A stretch of 9,785 bases of DNA from Thiobacillus sp. Its GTDB lineage: Bacteria > Pseudomonadota > Gammaproteobacteria > Burkholderiales > Thiobacillaceae. Under the pieces are notes generated by a model, which was not told where the DNA came from, made no database searches, and saw only the letters and a list, made by a program, of their open reading frames with translations. A program made the translations under genes and the position numbers. Shown here piece by piece: positions 1-8,151 of this stretch (its first letter is position 1; every line of letters begins with the position of its first letter). The stretch covers positions 1 through 9,785 of the forward strand of contig NZ_JANJXQ010000206.1 in assembly GCF_024708915.1 (NCBI RefSeq). The letters run 5' to 3'.

Positions 1-34
1 GTGTGCGCCAAAGGTCGGCGAGAGTCGGATTGGA

Positions 35-186
35 ATGAAGCGGAAGAAAGGAAAAGTTTTGCTTGTCGGGGCGGAGTGGGACGAAGAAGCCGCTGTCTGG
101 GTGGCGACATCCGATTCTGCCCCAGGACGGGCGACGGAATCGGCGAGTTCGGATAAGCTTTCCGCCAAGCTGACTGCAATGGTGTC
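35..186 (+). pseudogene. DUF1902 / HicB-like antitoxin, 5' fragment
   Basis: About 50 codons resemble the N-terminal half of DUF1902 (HicB-like) antitoxin proteins: a short basic start, a beta strand VLLVGAEWD, then EEAAVWVATSD, a PG turn followed by ATE, and LSAKLTAMV before the expected PELLE-type helix. Family members are small partners of HicA-type toxins in type II toxin-antitoxin pairs. The match ends near base 184-186. Beyond that the reading frame runs on, but only as the reverse complement of pstA and pstC, so the natural C-terminus is missing. The PG turn reads SAPGRATE where I would expect roughly DVPGLATE, which may mean some decay. The frame is open upstream to the window edge, so the ATG at 35 is the likely but not the only start; the Shine-Dalgarno is weak. 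No toxin gene is visible. Family assignment is from remembered consensus and is moderately sure. Confidence 0.6.
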
Positions 187-190
187 CCAT
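179..190. other. Junction between pstA and antitoxin fragment
   Basis: Recognisable DUF1902 coding ends at about 184 and recognisable pstA coding (other strand) begins at about 187-190, so the breakpoint can be placed within roughly ten bases. The breakpoint carries a short inverted repeat, ATGG (179-182) and CCAT (187-190) around TGTC. Short inverted homology can be found at fold-back chimeras and at some real inversions, but four bases could also be chance. Confidence 0.5.
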
Positions 191-238
191 GATGCCGATG
201 CGGTTGATCCAGATACGGCGGGTATACAGGCTCATCAT
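187..238 (-). pseudogene. pstA: pstA, 5' end only (phosphate ABC permease subunit)
   Basis: A start (ATG ATG at 238-233) lies 11 nt after the pstC stop, preceded by AGGA at good spacing, exactly where pstA is expected in a pstSCA operon. The first residues, MMSLYTRRIWINRIGIM, look like the basic cytoplasmic N-terminus of PstA, the second membrane subunit of the high-affinity phosphate importer. The next residues should form a hydrophobic first membrane segment. Instead all three minus-strand frames from about 187 to 1 are hydrophilic and Ser/Arg/Pro-rich, so a simple frameshift does not explain it. The frame stays open to the window edge without PstA character. The same DNA reads on the plus strand as a DUF1902 antitoxin fragment. 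I infer that pstA is cut after about 17 codons by a junction, biological or artefactual. Confidence 0.6.
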
Positions 239-249
239 GACGGCTTTCC

Positions 250-1227
250 TCACAGACCTTCCGAGCCCATGCTGCGGCTGATGAGCCAGCGCGAAATCGC
301 CAGCACGACAAAGGTGATGATGAACAGCACCAGGCCCAGCGCAAACAGGGAGGCGATATGCAGGCCGGGGTCCGCCTCGCCGAATTCGTTGGCCAGCGTG
401 GAAGCAATCGAGGTACCGGGTGCAAACAGGCTGCCGTTGATGCGGTTGGCGTTGCCGATCACGAAGGTGACGGCCATCGTCTCGCCCAGTGCGCGCCCCA
501 GCCCCAGCATGATGCCCCCGATGACACCGACACGCGTGTAGGGCAGCACGACGTTGCGCACCACTTCCCAGGTGGTGCAGCCGATGCCGTAGGCCGACTC
601 CTTCAGCACATGCGGCACGGTTTCGAACACGTCGCGCATCACCGAAGCAATAAAAGGGATGACCATCAGCGCCAGCACGATACTGGCAGTGAGAATGCCG
701 ACCCCGATGGGAGGACCGGAGAACCAGCCGCCGATGACCGGAACATCGCCCAGTAATTCCTGCAACGGGGGCTGGATGTATTCGGCAAACAGGGGGGCGA
801 ACACGAACAACCCCCAAATGCCGTAGACGATGGAGGGAATGCCTGCCAGCAATTCGATCGCGGTGCCCAGCGGGCGGCGCAGCCAGACCGGGCAGGTTTC
901 GGTCAGGAACAAGGCGATACCGAAACTGATCGGCACGGCAATCAACAGCGCCAGCACGGACGTCACCACCGTGCCGTAAATGGCTGCCAGCGCGCCGTAC
1001 TGGTCGTCCGGCACGCTCCAGATGTTGGTCCAAAGGAAAGCCGGGCCGAATGCCTGAAGGGTAGGCCAGGCTTCGAGGGTAAGCGACACCAGAATACCCA
1101 CCAGCGCCGCCAGAACGATAAAGGCGAAAAACTGGGTGGAATAATGGAAAAATTTGTCCTGTAACCGGAATCGGCTGACCTGCTGGGCATGCAGGTCGAT
1201 TCCGGCGGGTGCGCTGGGCTCGCTCAC
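250..1227 (-). CDS. pstC: Phosphate ABC transporter permease PstC
   Basis: Inner-membrane permease subunit of the PstSCAB high-affinity phosphate importer. It passes phosphate from PstS across the membrane with PstA and is powered by the PstB ATPase. With a GTG start at 1227 it has 325 residues, normal for PstC. About six hydrophobic segments are visible (near 32-52, 79-108, 121-145, 175-196, 234-256, 291-314). The cytoplasmic EAA loop that docks on the ATPase lies at 210-229 (ESAYGIG to VVLP), followed by GLGRALGET at 242-250. The frame extends upstream to a TTG at 1278, but that start lies inside a hairpin and adds an atypical basic stretch. GTG 1227 has only a weak AGG about 12 nt upstream, so the exact start is not certain. 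It follows pstS at a gap of about 126 nt holding two hairpins and precedes the broken pstA. Confidence 0.95.
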   Translation of the reverse strand: MSEPSAPAGIDLHAQQVSRFRLQDKFFHYSTQFFAFIVLAALVGILVSLTLEAWPTLQAFGPAFLWTNIWSVPDDQYGALAAIYGTVVTSVLALLIAVPISFGIALFLTETCPVWLRRPLGTAIELLAGIPSIVYGIWGLFVFAPLFAEYIQPPLQELLGDVPVIGGWFSGPPIGVGILTASIVLALMVIPFIASVMRDVFETVPHVLKESAYGIGCTTWEVVRNVVLPYTRVGVIGGIMLGLGRALGETMAVTFVIGNANRINGSLFAPGTSIASTLANEFGEADPGLHIASLFALGLVLFIITFVVLAISRWLISRSMGSEGL

Positions 1228-1260
1228 GGTGGGGTGCCTATCGGTTTGATTTTTTATCTG

Positions 1261-1292
1261 CCAAAGCAGCCGCCGCAAGGCAGCTGCTTTGG
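1261..1292 (-). promoter_or_regulatory. Hairpin 2 in the pstS-pstC spacer
   Basis: Perfect 10-bp inverted repeat (CCAAAGCAGC at 1261-1270, its complement at 1283-1292) with a 12-nt loop. In the direction of transcription it is followed by an A-rich run, not a T-run, so it is not a classic intrinsic terminator. It lies between hairpin 1 and the pstC start, where it could act as an mRNA-processing or stability element. Confidence 0.55.
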
Positions 1293-1298
1293 TAGAGC

Positions 1299-1324
1299 GC
1301 CGGGGGCGGCACGCCGCCCCCGGC
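1299..1324 (-). promoter_or_regulatory. Very GC-rich hairpin 1 after pstS
   Basis: Perfect 12-bp inverted repeat (GCCGGGGGCGGC at 1299-1310, its complement at 1313-1324) separated by only two bases, starting about 29 nt after the pstS stop. No T-run follows, so termination would be partial at best. A plausible role, by analogy with elements between pstS and downstream genes in other bacteria, is to protect the pstS message and so give more binding protein than permease. Confidence 0.6.
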
Positions 1325-1353
1325 CAATCATCAAATCAGTCAATCCGGATGTC

Positions 1354-2373
1354 TTACTTGATGTTTTTCATTTCCGCTTCGACCATCTTCACGACATTGG
1401 GCGGCAACGCCACAAAGCCCAGCTCTTCAGCCATTTTCTGACCATTGTTCAAGGACCAGGTGAAGAAGTCGACTACGCCTTTCTGCTTGCCGGCATCGGC
1501 GCCTTTTTCATACGCCAGGACATACGTGGCCGTGGTGATGGGCCAGGCGTTCTTGTGCGACTGGTCGAGCAGGTCGGGCGCCATGCCGCGGACCTTGAAG
1601 TCGGCCCCCGCTGCCGCGTCGGCCACTGCCGCCTGATTCGGCACGATATAGCTGCCGGAACGGTTCTTCAGCGCAATGAAATCCATCTTGTTTTTCATCG
1701 CATCGGCGATGTCCACATAGCCGATCGCACCCTTGATCTTCTGCACGTTGGCAGCGACCCCCGGGTTGCCCTTGCCTCCCACTCCATTGGCAGGCCAGTT
1801 CACCGTGTTGCCAGCGCCGACTTCACGCATGAAGGCCGTCGACTGCTTGGCCAGATAGTGGGTAAAGGCATAGGTGGTGCCCGAACCGTCGGAACGATGC
1901 GACACGGTGATGGCCAGATTCGGCAGCGTCACGCCGGGGTTCAGCTTGGCGATGGCGGGGTCGTTCCACTTGGTGATGGCGCCGCGGAAAATGTTGGCGG
2001 CGGTGATGCCGTCCAGCTTCAGCTTGCCGGAATCGATACCGGGAACGTTCATGACGATGGTGACGCCCCCCATCACGGTCGGGACCTGCACCAGCTTGGC
2101 GGCATCCAGGTCGGCTTCCTTGACCGGCGCGTCGGTACCGCCGAAGTCGACAGTCTTGGCCTTGACCTGCTTGACGCCGCCCGACGAGCCGATGCCCTGA
2201 TAGTTGACCTTGTTGCCGGTGGCGGCCCGATAGGCTTCAGCCCATTTGGTGTAAACGGCATAAGGGAAGGTTGCACCCGCGCCGGTGATGTCGGCGGCCA
2301 GCGCGCCGACCGAGAAAGCCAGACCCATGGCCGCGGCCAGAGTGCCTTGAGCCAGCTTGTTGAGTGTACGCAT
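1354..2373 (-). CDS. pstS: Periplasmic phosphate-binding protein PstS
   Basis: Periplasmic receptor that captures inorganic phosphate and delivers it to PstC-PstA. The 339-residue product matches the family length. Residues 1-26 form a signal peptide: basic MRTLNK, a hydrophobic core, and an ALA-A cleavage site. The mature protein opens with ADITGAGATFPYAVYTKW. Phosphate-pocket motifs are present: GATFP (33-37), GIGSSGGVKQ (60-69), DFGGTDAP (76-83) and RSDGSGTT (160-167). The ATG at 2373 is fixed by GGAG (2380-2383) six nt upstream and by the signal peptide. A longer in-frame start at 2421 would overlap the predicted promoter and bury the signal peptide, so it was not used. First gene of the pst operon, it lies just downstream of a candidate Pho box, so induction by PhoB under phosphate starvation is expected. 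Confidence 0.97.
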   Translation of the reverse strand: MRTLNKLAQGTLAAAMGLAFSVGALAADITGAGATFPYAVYTKWAEAYRAATGNKVNYQGIGSSGGVKQVKAKTVDFGGTDAPVKEADLDAAKLVQVPTVMGGVTIVMNVPGIDSGKLKLDGITAANIFRGAITKWNDPAIAKLNPGVTLPNLAITVSHRSDGSGTTYAFTHYLAKQSTAFMREVGAGNTVNWPANGVGGKGNPGVAANVQKIKGAIGYVDIADAMKNKMDFIALKNRSGSYIVPNQAAVADAAAGADFKVRGMAPDLLDQSHKNAWPITTATYVLAYEKGADAGKQKGVVDFFTWSLNNGQKMAEELGFVALPPNVVKMVEAEMKNIK

Positions 2374-2407
2374 GTATATCTCCGGTAGTAGTTGACGTTG
2401 CCGCATG

Positions 2408-2419
2408 GGCGACGTCGCC
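2408..2419. repeat. 12-bp perfect palindrome at the predicted pstS start of transcription
   Basis: GGCGACGTCGCC is fully self-complementary and sits immediately downstream of the proposed -10 box, spanning the likely transcription start. It could be an operator half-site pair or a coincidence in GC-rich DNA; nothing in the sequence identifies a binding protein. Confidence 0.35.
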
Positions 2420-2453
2420 ATACTAACGGGCGAATATTACAGATATATTTCAA
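2420..2453 (-). promoter_or_regulatory. Candidate Pho-box promoter of pstS
   Basis: Reading the minus strand, 2453-2436 gives TTGAAAT, a 4-nt ATAT spacer, then CTGTAAT. Against the enterobacterial Pho-box half-site CTGTCAT these match 4/7 and 6/7, with the correct 11-nt period and an AT-rich spacer. Exactly 10 nt after the second half-site is TAGTAT (2425-2420), matching four of six bases of the TATAAT -10 element. That is the layout of PhoB-activated promoters, in which the Pho box replaces the -35. It lies in the short glmM-pstS gap, with pstS translation starting about 47 nt beyond the -10. Confidence 0.6.
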
Positions 2454-2462
2454 GGCAGGAAA

Positions 2463-3827
2463 TCACCCGGCCGCTGCGGCGGTCCTCACGGCAGCGGCTA
2501 TGGTTTCGGCCGTATGCCTGACCAGATCGGCATCCCGCCCTTCCACCATCACACGGATCAGCGGCTCGGTACCGGACGCGCGCAGGACGACCCGGCCGCT
2601 GCCGGCCAGGGCAGCCTCCGCCTCCGCGACCGACGCACCGACCGCAGGCACGGCATCCAGCTTGAAACCTTTGGCTACCGGCACGTTGATCATCTCCTGG
2701 GGATAGGTTTCCAGGTCTGTGGTGAGCGCATCCAGCGTCTCGCCCGACTCGCGCAGTGCGCGCAGCACCTGCAGCGCCGAAACGATACCGTCGCCCGTGG
2801 TGTGTTTATCCAGGCAAAGGATATGCCCCGAGGTCTCGCCGCCCAGCGTCCAGCCGTTCGCCTGCAAGCGTTCCAGCACATAGCGGTCACCCACCTTGGC
2901 GCGCTCGAACGGAATCCGGATGCGGGCCAGAGCATGTTCGGTGCCGAGATTGGTCATCAACGTGCCCACCACGCCGCCCTTCATGTAGCCGGTCTGGATA
3001 CGATGGCGCGCGATGACATAAACCAGCTGATCGCCATCGTATATCCGCCCCTTCGCGTCGGCCATCATCAGGCGGTCGCCATCGCCGTCGAGTGCAATGC
3101 CGAGATCCGCACCTTGCGTACGCACCGCGTCCGCCAGCGCCGAAGTGTGCGTGGCGCCGCACTTTTCGTTGATGTTGTAGCCGTTCGGCTCGTTGCCGAT
3201 GGCAATCACTTCGGCGCCCAGTTCGTGCAGCACATGCGGCGCAACGTGATAGGTCGCGCCGTGCGCGCAGTCGACCACGATCCGCATGCCGCGCAAATCG
3301 AGGTGATTGGGAAAGGTGCTCTTGCAAAACTCGATATAACGCGCCGCGGCATCCTCGATCCGGCGGGCACGCCCCAACTGGCGCGCCTCGACCGTCACGA
3401 TCGGGTGATCGAGCCGCGCCTCGATCGCTTTCTCCACGCTGTCCGGCAATTTCTGCCCGCTGGCGGAAAAGAACTTGATGCCGTTGTCTTCGAACGGATT
3501 GTGCGATGCCGAGATCACTACCCCAGCCTGCAGACGCAGCGCGCGCGTCAGGTAGGCCACCGCGGGCGTCGGCATCGGCCCGGTCATCAGCACATTCACG
3601 CCGGCGGCGGTCAGGCCGGCTTCCAGCGCGGCTTCCAGCATGTAGCCGGAAATACGGGTGTCCTTGCCGATCAGCACGGTCGGATGCTGGTTCGGTGGCA
3701 GGCTGCCGCGGTCGGCCACCAGCACCTGCCCGGCGGCGTAGCCCAGATGCATCACGAACTCCGGCGTGATGGGCGACTCGCCCACCCTGCCGCGCACCCC
3801 ATCGGTGCCGAAATACTTACGTCCCAT
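2463..3827 (-). CDS. glmM: Phosphoglucosamine mutase GlmM
   Basis: Cytoplasmic enzyme that interconverts glucosamine-6-phosphate and glucosamine-1-phosphate, feeding UDP-GlcNAc for peptidoglycan and lipopolysaccharide. The 454 residues are close to the usual 445. All four signature sites of the alpha-D-phosphohexomutase family are present: the phosphoserine loop ISASHNP with Ser108, the metal-binding DGDGDR at 247-252, the sugar-recognition loop GGETSGH at 329-335, and the phosphate-binding RASGTEP at 416-422. The protein starts [13 protein letters not shown], typical of the family. The ATG at 3827 has GGAGG 9 nt upstream, and the longer open frame to 3968 merely overlaps folP. The start lies 11 nt inside the folP 3' end, so the two are probably translationally coupled. 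The pst promoter follows directly after its stop. Confidence 0.97.
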   Translation of the reverse strand: MGRKYFGTDGVRGRVGESPITPEFVMHLGYAAGQVLVADRGSLPPNQHPTVLIGKDTRISGYMLEAALEAGLTAAGVNVLMTGPMPTPAVAYLTRALRLQAGVVISASHNPFEDNGIKFFSASGQKLPDSVEKAIEARLDHPIVTVEARQLGRARRIEDAAARYIEFCKSTFPNHLDLRGMRIVVDCAHGATYHVAPHVLHELGAEVIAIGNEPNGYNINEKCGATHTSALADAVRTQGADLGIALDGDGDRLMMADAKGRIYDGDQLVYVIARHRIQTGYMKGGVVGTLMTNLGTEHALARIRIPFERAKVGDRYVLERLQANGWTLGGETSGHILCLDKHTTGDGIVSALQVLRALRESGETLDALTTDLETYPQEMINVPVAKGFKLDAVPAVGASVAEAEAALAGSGRVVLRASGTEPLIRVMVEGRDADLVRHTAETIAAAVRTAAAAG

Positions 3828-4656
3828 CCTGTTGTTCCTCCACTGCATTCCAGATGGCCAGCGCATCGCGCATGGCCGCCACATCGTGTACCCGGAGCAA
3901 GCGCGCACCACGTGCGACGGCAGCCAGATGCGCCGCCACGCCGGCAAATTCGCGTCGATCGACTGCACGCCCGGTCAGGGCGCCGAGCATCGATTTGCGC
4001 GACAGCCCCGCCAGCACCGGCAAGCCAAGTTCGGCGAGACGATCGAGGTGACGCAACAGCGCCAGGTTGTGTTCGAGCGCCTTGCCGAAGCCGAAGCCGG
4101 GGTCGATCACCAGCCGCTCGCGGGAAATGCCCGCCGCCTCGCATGCCGCCACTCTATCCGCCAGGAATTGCTTTACTTCGACCACCACGTCGGCATACGC
4201 GGGCGCCTGCTGCATCGACTGGGGATCGCCCTGCATGTGCATCAGGCACACTGCCGCATCCGACGCCGCAACGGCGTCCAGCGCGCTTGGCGCGCCCAGG
4301 GCCATCACGTCGTTGACCATCGCTGCACCCGCACTCAGCGCGGCCCGCATCACTTCGGGTTTCGTGGTATCGACCGACACCACGCAGCCACGGCCCGCCA
4401 GCGCCTCGACCACCGGCACCACGCGGCGGAGTTCATCCGCCACCGGCACCTTCGCCGCGCCGGGGCGGGTCGACTCCCCACCGACATCAAGGATATCGGC
4501 GCCCTCCTCCTGCAGCTTGAGCGCGTGACCGATCGCAGCCTGCGCATCGGCCAGGCGCCCGCCGTCCGAAAACGAATCGGGCGTGACGTTGACGATACCC
4601 ATGACGATGGGCCTTGCCAGGGAGAGACGGTGCGGACCGGCGTGGAGGACGAACAT
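3817..4656 (-). CDS. folP: Dihydropteroate synthase
   Basis: Condenses p-aminobenzoate with hydroxymethyl-dihydropterin diphosphate to give dihydropteroate in folate synthesis; it is the target of sulfonamides. The 279-residue protein has the TIM-barrel landmarks in order: [15 protein letters not shown] (19-33), [16 protein letters not shown] (52-67), SVDTTKP (94-100), MVND (113-116), MHMQGDP (139-145), DPGFGFGK (185-192), LSRKS (218-222) and RVHDV (255-259). The ATG at 4656 is the only usable start: the frame closes upstream at a TAG in the hairpin with no other start codon. Unusually, no Shine-Dalgarno is visible, and a terminator-like stem ends just 6 nt before the ATG. An internal ATG at the MGIVN motif would remove the first strand and is less likely. 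It overlaps glmM by 11 nt, as folP-glmM pairs commonly do. Confidence 0.97.
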   Translation of the reverse strand: MFVLHAGPHRLSLARPIVMGIVNVTPDSFSDGGRLADAQAAIGHALKLQEEGADILDVGGESTRPGAAKVPVADELRRVVPVVEALAGRGCVVSVDTTKPEVMRAALSAGAAMVNDVMALGAPSALDAVAASDAAVCLMHMQGDPQSMQQAPAYADVVVEVKQFLADRVAACEAAGISRERLVIDPGFGFGKALEHNLALLRHLDRLAELGLPVLAGLSRKSMLGALTGRAVDRREFAGVAAHLAAVARGARLLRVHDVAAMRDALAIWNAVEEQQDGT

Positions 4657-4682
4657 GAAAAGAGAGGGGCCAAAGCCCCTCT
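4657..4682 (-). terminator. Terminator-like hairpin between ftsH and folP
   Basis: Perfect 8-bp stem on the minus strand (AGAGGGGC / GCCCCTCT, 4682-4675 and 4670-4663) with a TTTG loop, followed by CTTTTC and then directly the folP ATG. The stem is strong but the U-tract is short, so I expect partial termination after ftsH with some read-through into folP-glmM. Its position against the folP start also allows an effect on translation. Confidence 0.6.
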
Positions 4683-4710
4683 ATTGTAGTGGTTGTTGCC
4701 GGACCGGCGT

Positions 4711-6603
<1,893 letters not shown>

Positions 6604-6614
6604 GTTTACTCCTC

Positions 6615-6632
6615 GGTGCTGAATGCAGCACC
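6615..6632 (-). promoter_or_regulatory. Hairpin directly abutting the ftsH ribosome-binding site
   Basis: Perfect 7-bp stem with a 4-nt loop (GGTGCTG CATT CAGCACC on the minus strand) whose 3' arm ends on the base before the ftsH GAGGAG at 6609-6614. It leaves the site itself unpaired, so it could act as a stacking or standby structure, or respond to heat. The role is inference. Confidence 0.45.
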
Positions 6633-6649
6633 TTTAGACTCATTCTAAA
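6633..6649 (-). repeat. Inverted repeat TTTAGA-5-TCTAAA in the rlmE-ftsH gap
   Basis: Perfect 6-bp AT-rich inverted repeat with a 5-nt spacer, three nt beyond the rlmE stop and touching the next hairpin. It contains TAGAAT, a near -10 sequence, but no acceptable -35 is seen 16-18 nt upstream, so a promoter here is only a possibility. Confidence 0.3.
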
Positions 6650-6651
6650 CC

Positions 6652-7329
6652 CTATTTTGCAGGCATGCCACGGCAGCCTTGCAACCCGCTATCCCGTGCT
6701 GCAACCGGGCGACGTCCCAGCAGATAGACCTCGGTGCTGCGATCACGCGAGGCGTCGGGTTTGCGGATCAGCACCTGCTCGAATGCCTGCCGCATCCGGG
6801 CCCTGAAATCCTCAAAACCAACGCCCTGGAATACTTTGACGAGGAAACAGCCCTCTGGTTTCAGCCAGTCTGCCGCAAATTCGAGTGCCAGTTCGCACAA
6901 TTCGTAATGCCGCGCCTGGTCTGCCAGCATCACCCCGCTGATATTGGGTGCCATATCGCTCAATACAAGGTCAACCTGCCCGGATTGCAACTTTTCTTCC
7001 AGCCAGGCCAGCGCCGTCGGCTCGGTGAAATCGCCTTCCAGGCTGTCGACGCCGGGCATCGACGCCACCGGCAGCAGATCGATCGCCAGCACCCTGCCCT
7101 GCCGCTTCATTTTCTGCACCGCCACCTGGCACCAACTGCCGGGCGCGGCGCCCAGATCCACCACCGTCATGCCGGGGCGCAGCAGATGGTCGCGAGCGTC
7201 GATTTCCAGCAATTTATAGGCGGCGCGCGAGCGGTAGCCGTCCTGCTGCGCCTTTTTGACGTAAGGATCCGTCACGTGCTCGTGCATCCAGGCACTGCCC
7301 GATTTGGTCCGCTTGGGTTTCTGCGCCAT
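6652..7329 (-). CDS. rlmE: 23S rRNA 2'-O-ribose methyltransferase RlmE (FtsJ/RrmJ)
   Basis: SAM-dependent enzyme that methylates the ribose of U2552 (E. coli numbering) in the A-loop of 23S rRNA during late assembly of the large subunit. The 225-residue protein has the SAM-binding motif VVDLGAAPGSW (56-66) and the acidic AIDLLP (82-87). The full K-D-K-E catalytic tetrad is present: Lys39 in AAYKL, Asp125 in SDMAPN, Lys165 in LVKVF and Glu200 in RSTEVY, each one position beyond its E. coli counterpart. The tail after RRP is about 15-18 residues longer than in E. coli and ends in a Cys/Gly-containing stretch of no known role. The ATG at 7329 begins the typical basic MAQKPKRTKS; the Shine-Dalgarno is poor. 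It is divergent from yhbY and precedes ftsH, the usual pairing of RNA methylation with quality control. Confidence 0.97.
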   Translation of the reverse strand: MAQKPKRTKSGSAWMHEHVTDPYVKKAQQDGYRSRAAYKLLEIDARDHLLRPGMTVVDLGAAPGSWCQVAVQKMKRQGRVLAIDLLPVASMPGVDSLEGDFTEPTALAWLEEKLQSGQVDLVLSDMAPNISGVMLADQARHYELCELALEFAADWLKPEGCFLVKVFQGVGFEDFRARMRQAFEQVLIRKPDASRDRSTEVYLLGRRPVAARDSGLQGCRGMPAK

Positions 7330-7331
7330 GT

Positions 7332-7354
7332 CTATCGGCTCTATCGGCTACAAT
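7332..7354 (+). promoter_or_regulatory. Tandem 9-bp repeat and candidate -10 before yhbY
   Basis: The 49-nt gap between the divergent rlmE and yhbY starts holds CTATCGGCT twice in direct tandem (7332-7340, 7341-7349), running into TACAAT (7349-7354), a 5/6 match to a -10 box. No good -35 is found at 16-18 nt, so the promoter would need an activator or the call is wrong. The repeat could be an operator or a slippage product. Confidence 0.35.
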
Positions 7355-7378
7355 CCGCGCTCATTTGAAGGAACAAGC

Positions 7379-7675
7379 ATGAAAGCACTCGCGCCCGCAC
7401 AGCGGCAATTTCTGAAAGGGCTGGCACACACGCGCCAACCGGTGGTCATGATCGGCAACCAGGGTTTGACGGCTGCCGTATTGAAGGAAGTCGATCACGC
7501 ACTGGCTGCGCACGAACTGATCAAGATCAAGGCCGCCAGCAGCGAATCGGCGATGCGCCGCAACTGGCTGGAGGAAATCTGCGCCGCCACCGGCGCCGCG
7601 CCAGTGCAGCAAATCGGCAAGGTGCTGGTGATTTATCGCGCCGCAGCCAAGCCCGTCATCGTCCTGCCGGGCTGA
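7379..7675 (+). CDS. yhbY: YhbY-family RNA-binding protein (CRM domain)
   Basis: Small CRM-domain (CRS1-YhbY) protein that associates with pre-50S particles and is thought to help assemble the large ribosomal subunit. The 98 residues match the family length (97 in E. coli). Landmarks are the N-terminal QRQFLKGLAH (8-17), the GxxG RNA-binding loop VMIGNQGLT (23-31), HELIKIKA (45-52) and C-terminal QQIGKVLVIYR. ATG 7379 is chosen because AAGGA lies 6 nt upstream and it starts at the conserved length; the longer frame from 7304 would run through rlmE. It is the only complete gene on this strand. It sits back to back with rlmE, another 50S-maturation gene, a widespread arrangement that fits its role. 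It converges on the DUF4149 gene with 17 nt between stops. Confidence 0.95.
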   Translation: MKALAPAQRQFLKGLAHTRQPVVMIGNQGLTAAVLKEVDHALAAHELIKIKAASSESAMRRNWLEEICAATGAAPVQQIGKVLVIYRAAAKPVIVLPG

Positions 7676-7692
7676 TTGCTGCCCGACGGGGT

Positions 7693-8151
7693 TTATCGCG
7701 CCAGCCCCGAACGCCAGACCAGCAACAGCCCCAGCGCGCTCTGGATCAAATACAGAATGCTGGACACACCGTGCCAGCGCGAAAAACGGTCGGCAAACAC
7801 ACTTTGCATCACGGCGTGCGGCATGGCCTGATCCTTCAGGCTCTGCATGATGGGCTGGATGCCGAAATGGCCCGCCAGCGTCAACGCCAGCATGACAGCG
7901 ATCACCCAGAAAAACAGGGTTTTCAACGCCGCGCCGCCGTCGCGCACAATGCGGTAGAGCATCAGATAGGCCGCAGCAGCGATACCGATCCACGCCATCA
8001 CTTCAAACAGCTTGCCGGCCAGCACCCCGGCCAGCTGCTTGTCGCCGAGGCTGGCAAACAGCACGGGCGCCGCGACGTAGCCGATCGCCCAGATGCCGCC
8101 GATCCACAGCACCAGCATCGTCCCGGCGAGGCCGTCCCAGAAACGCCGCAT
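7693..8151 (-). CDS. DUF4149 membrane protein
   Basis: Small integral membrane protein of 152 residues, about four hydrophobic helices (near 9-31, 49-68, 78-96, 129-147). It resembles the DUF4149 family, related to eukaryotic TMEM205, whose bacterial function is unknown to me. Visible family-like features are the N-terminal GLWIGG-type stretch (LWIGGIW, 15-21), a short charged cytoplasmic loop around 69-77, and RFSRWHG (122-128) just before the last helix, where the Trp-His pair stands out. The ATG shares its A with the greA stop (TAATG) and lacks its own clear ribosome-binding site, so translation probably depends on ribosomes finishing greA. That coupling and the greA neighbourhood are conserved in my memory of betaproteobacteria, but they do not reveal its job. 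Confidence 0.88.
   Translation of the reverse strand: MRRFWDGLAGTMLVLWIGGIWAIGYVAAPVLFASLGDKQLAGVLAGKLFEVMAWIGIAAAAYLMLYRIVRDGGAALKTLFFWVIAVMLALTLAGHFGIQPIMQSLKDQAMPHAVMQSVFADRFSRWHGVSSILYLIQSALGLLLVWRSGLAR

Noticed and set aside
1..190. Simple frameshift in pstA
   Set aside because: All three minus-strand frames were read; none encodes a hydrophobic first membrane segment, while the plus strand shows a plausible different protein family.
1189..2388. Plus-strand open frame of 399 codons opposite pstS
   Set aside because: It runs across the pstS-pstC spacer and its hairpins and through the whole of pstS, with no family resemblance.
2374..2421. Longer pstS start at 2421
   Set aside because: It would overlap the predicted -10 and start site, and places 16 residues before a textbook signal peptide that has its own well-spaced GGAG.
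3828..3968. Longer glmM start at 3968
   Set aside because: The extra 47 residues lie within folP and resemble no GlmM N-terminus; [10 protein letters not shown] is the conserved start.
2514..4316. Long plus-strand open frame of 600 codons opposite glmM and folP
   Set aside because: It spans two intact opposite-strand genes with all catalytic motifs; its composition is typical of an antisense shadow.
7670..7700. Bidirectional terminator between yhbY and the DUF4149 gene
   Set aside because: Only a 5-bp CGGGC/GCCCG stem with an 8-nt loop and no convincing T-run on either strand.
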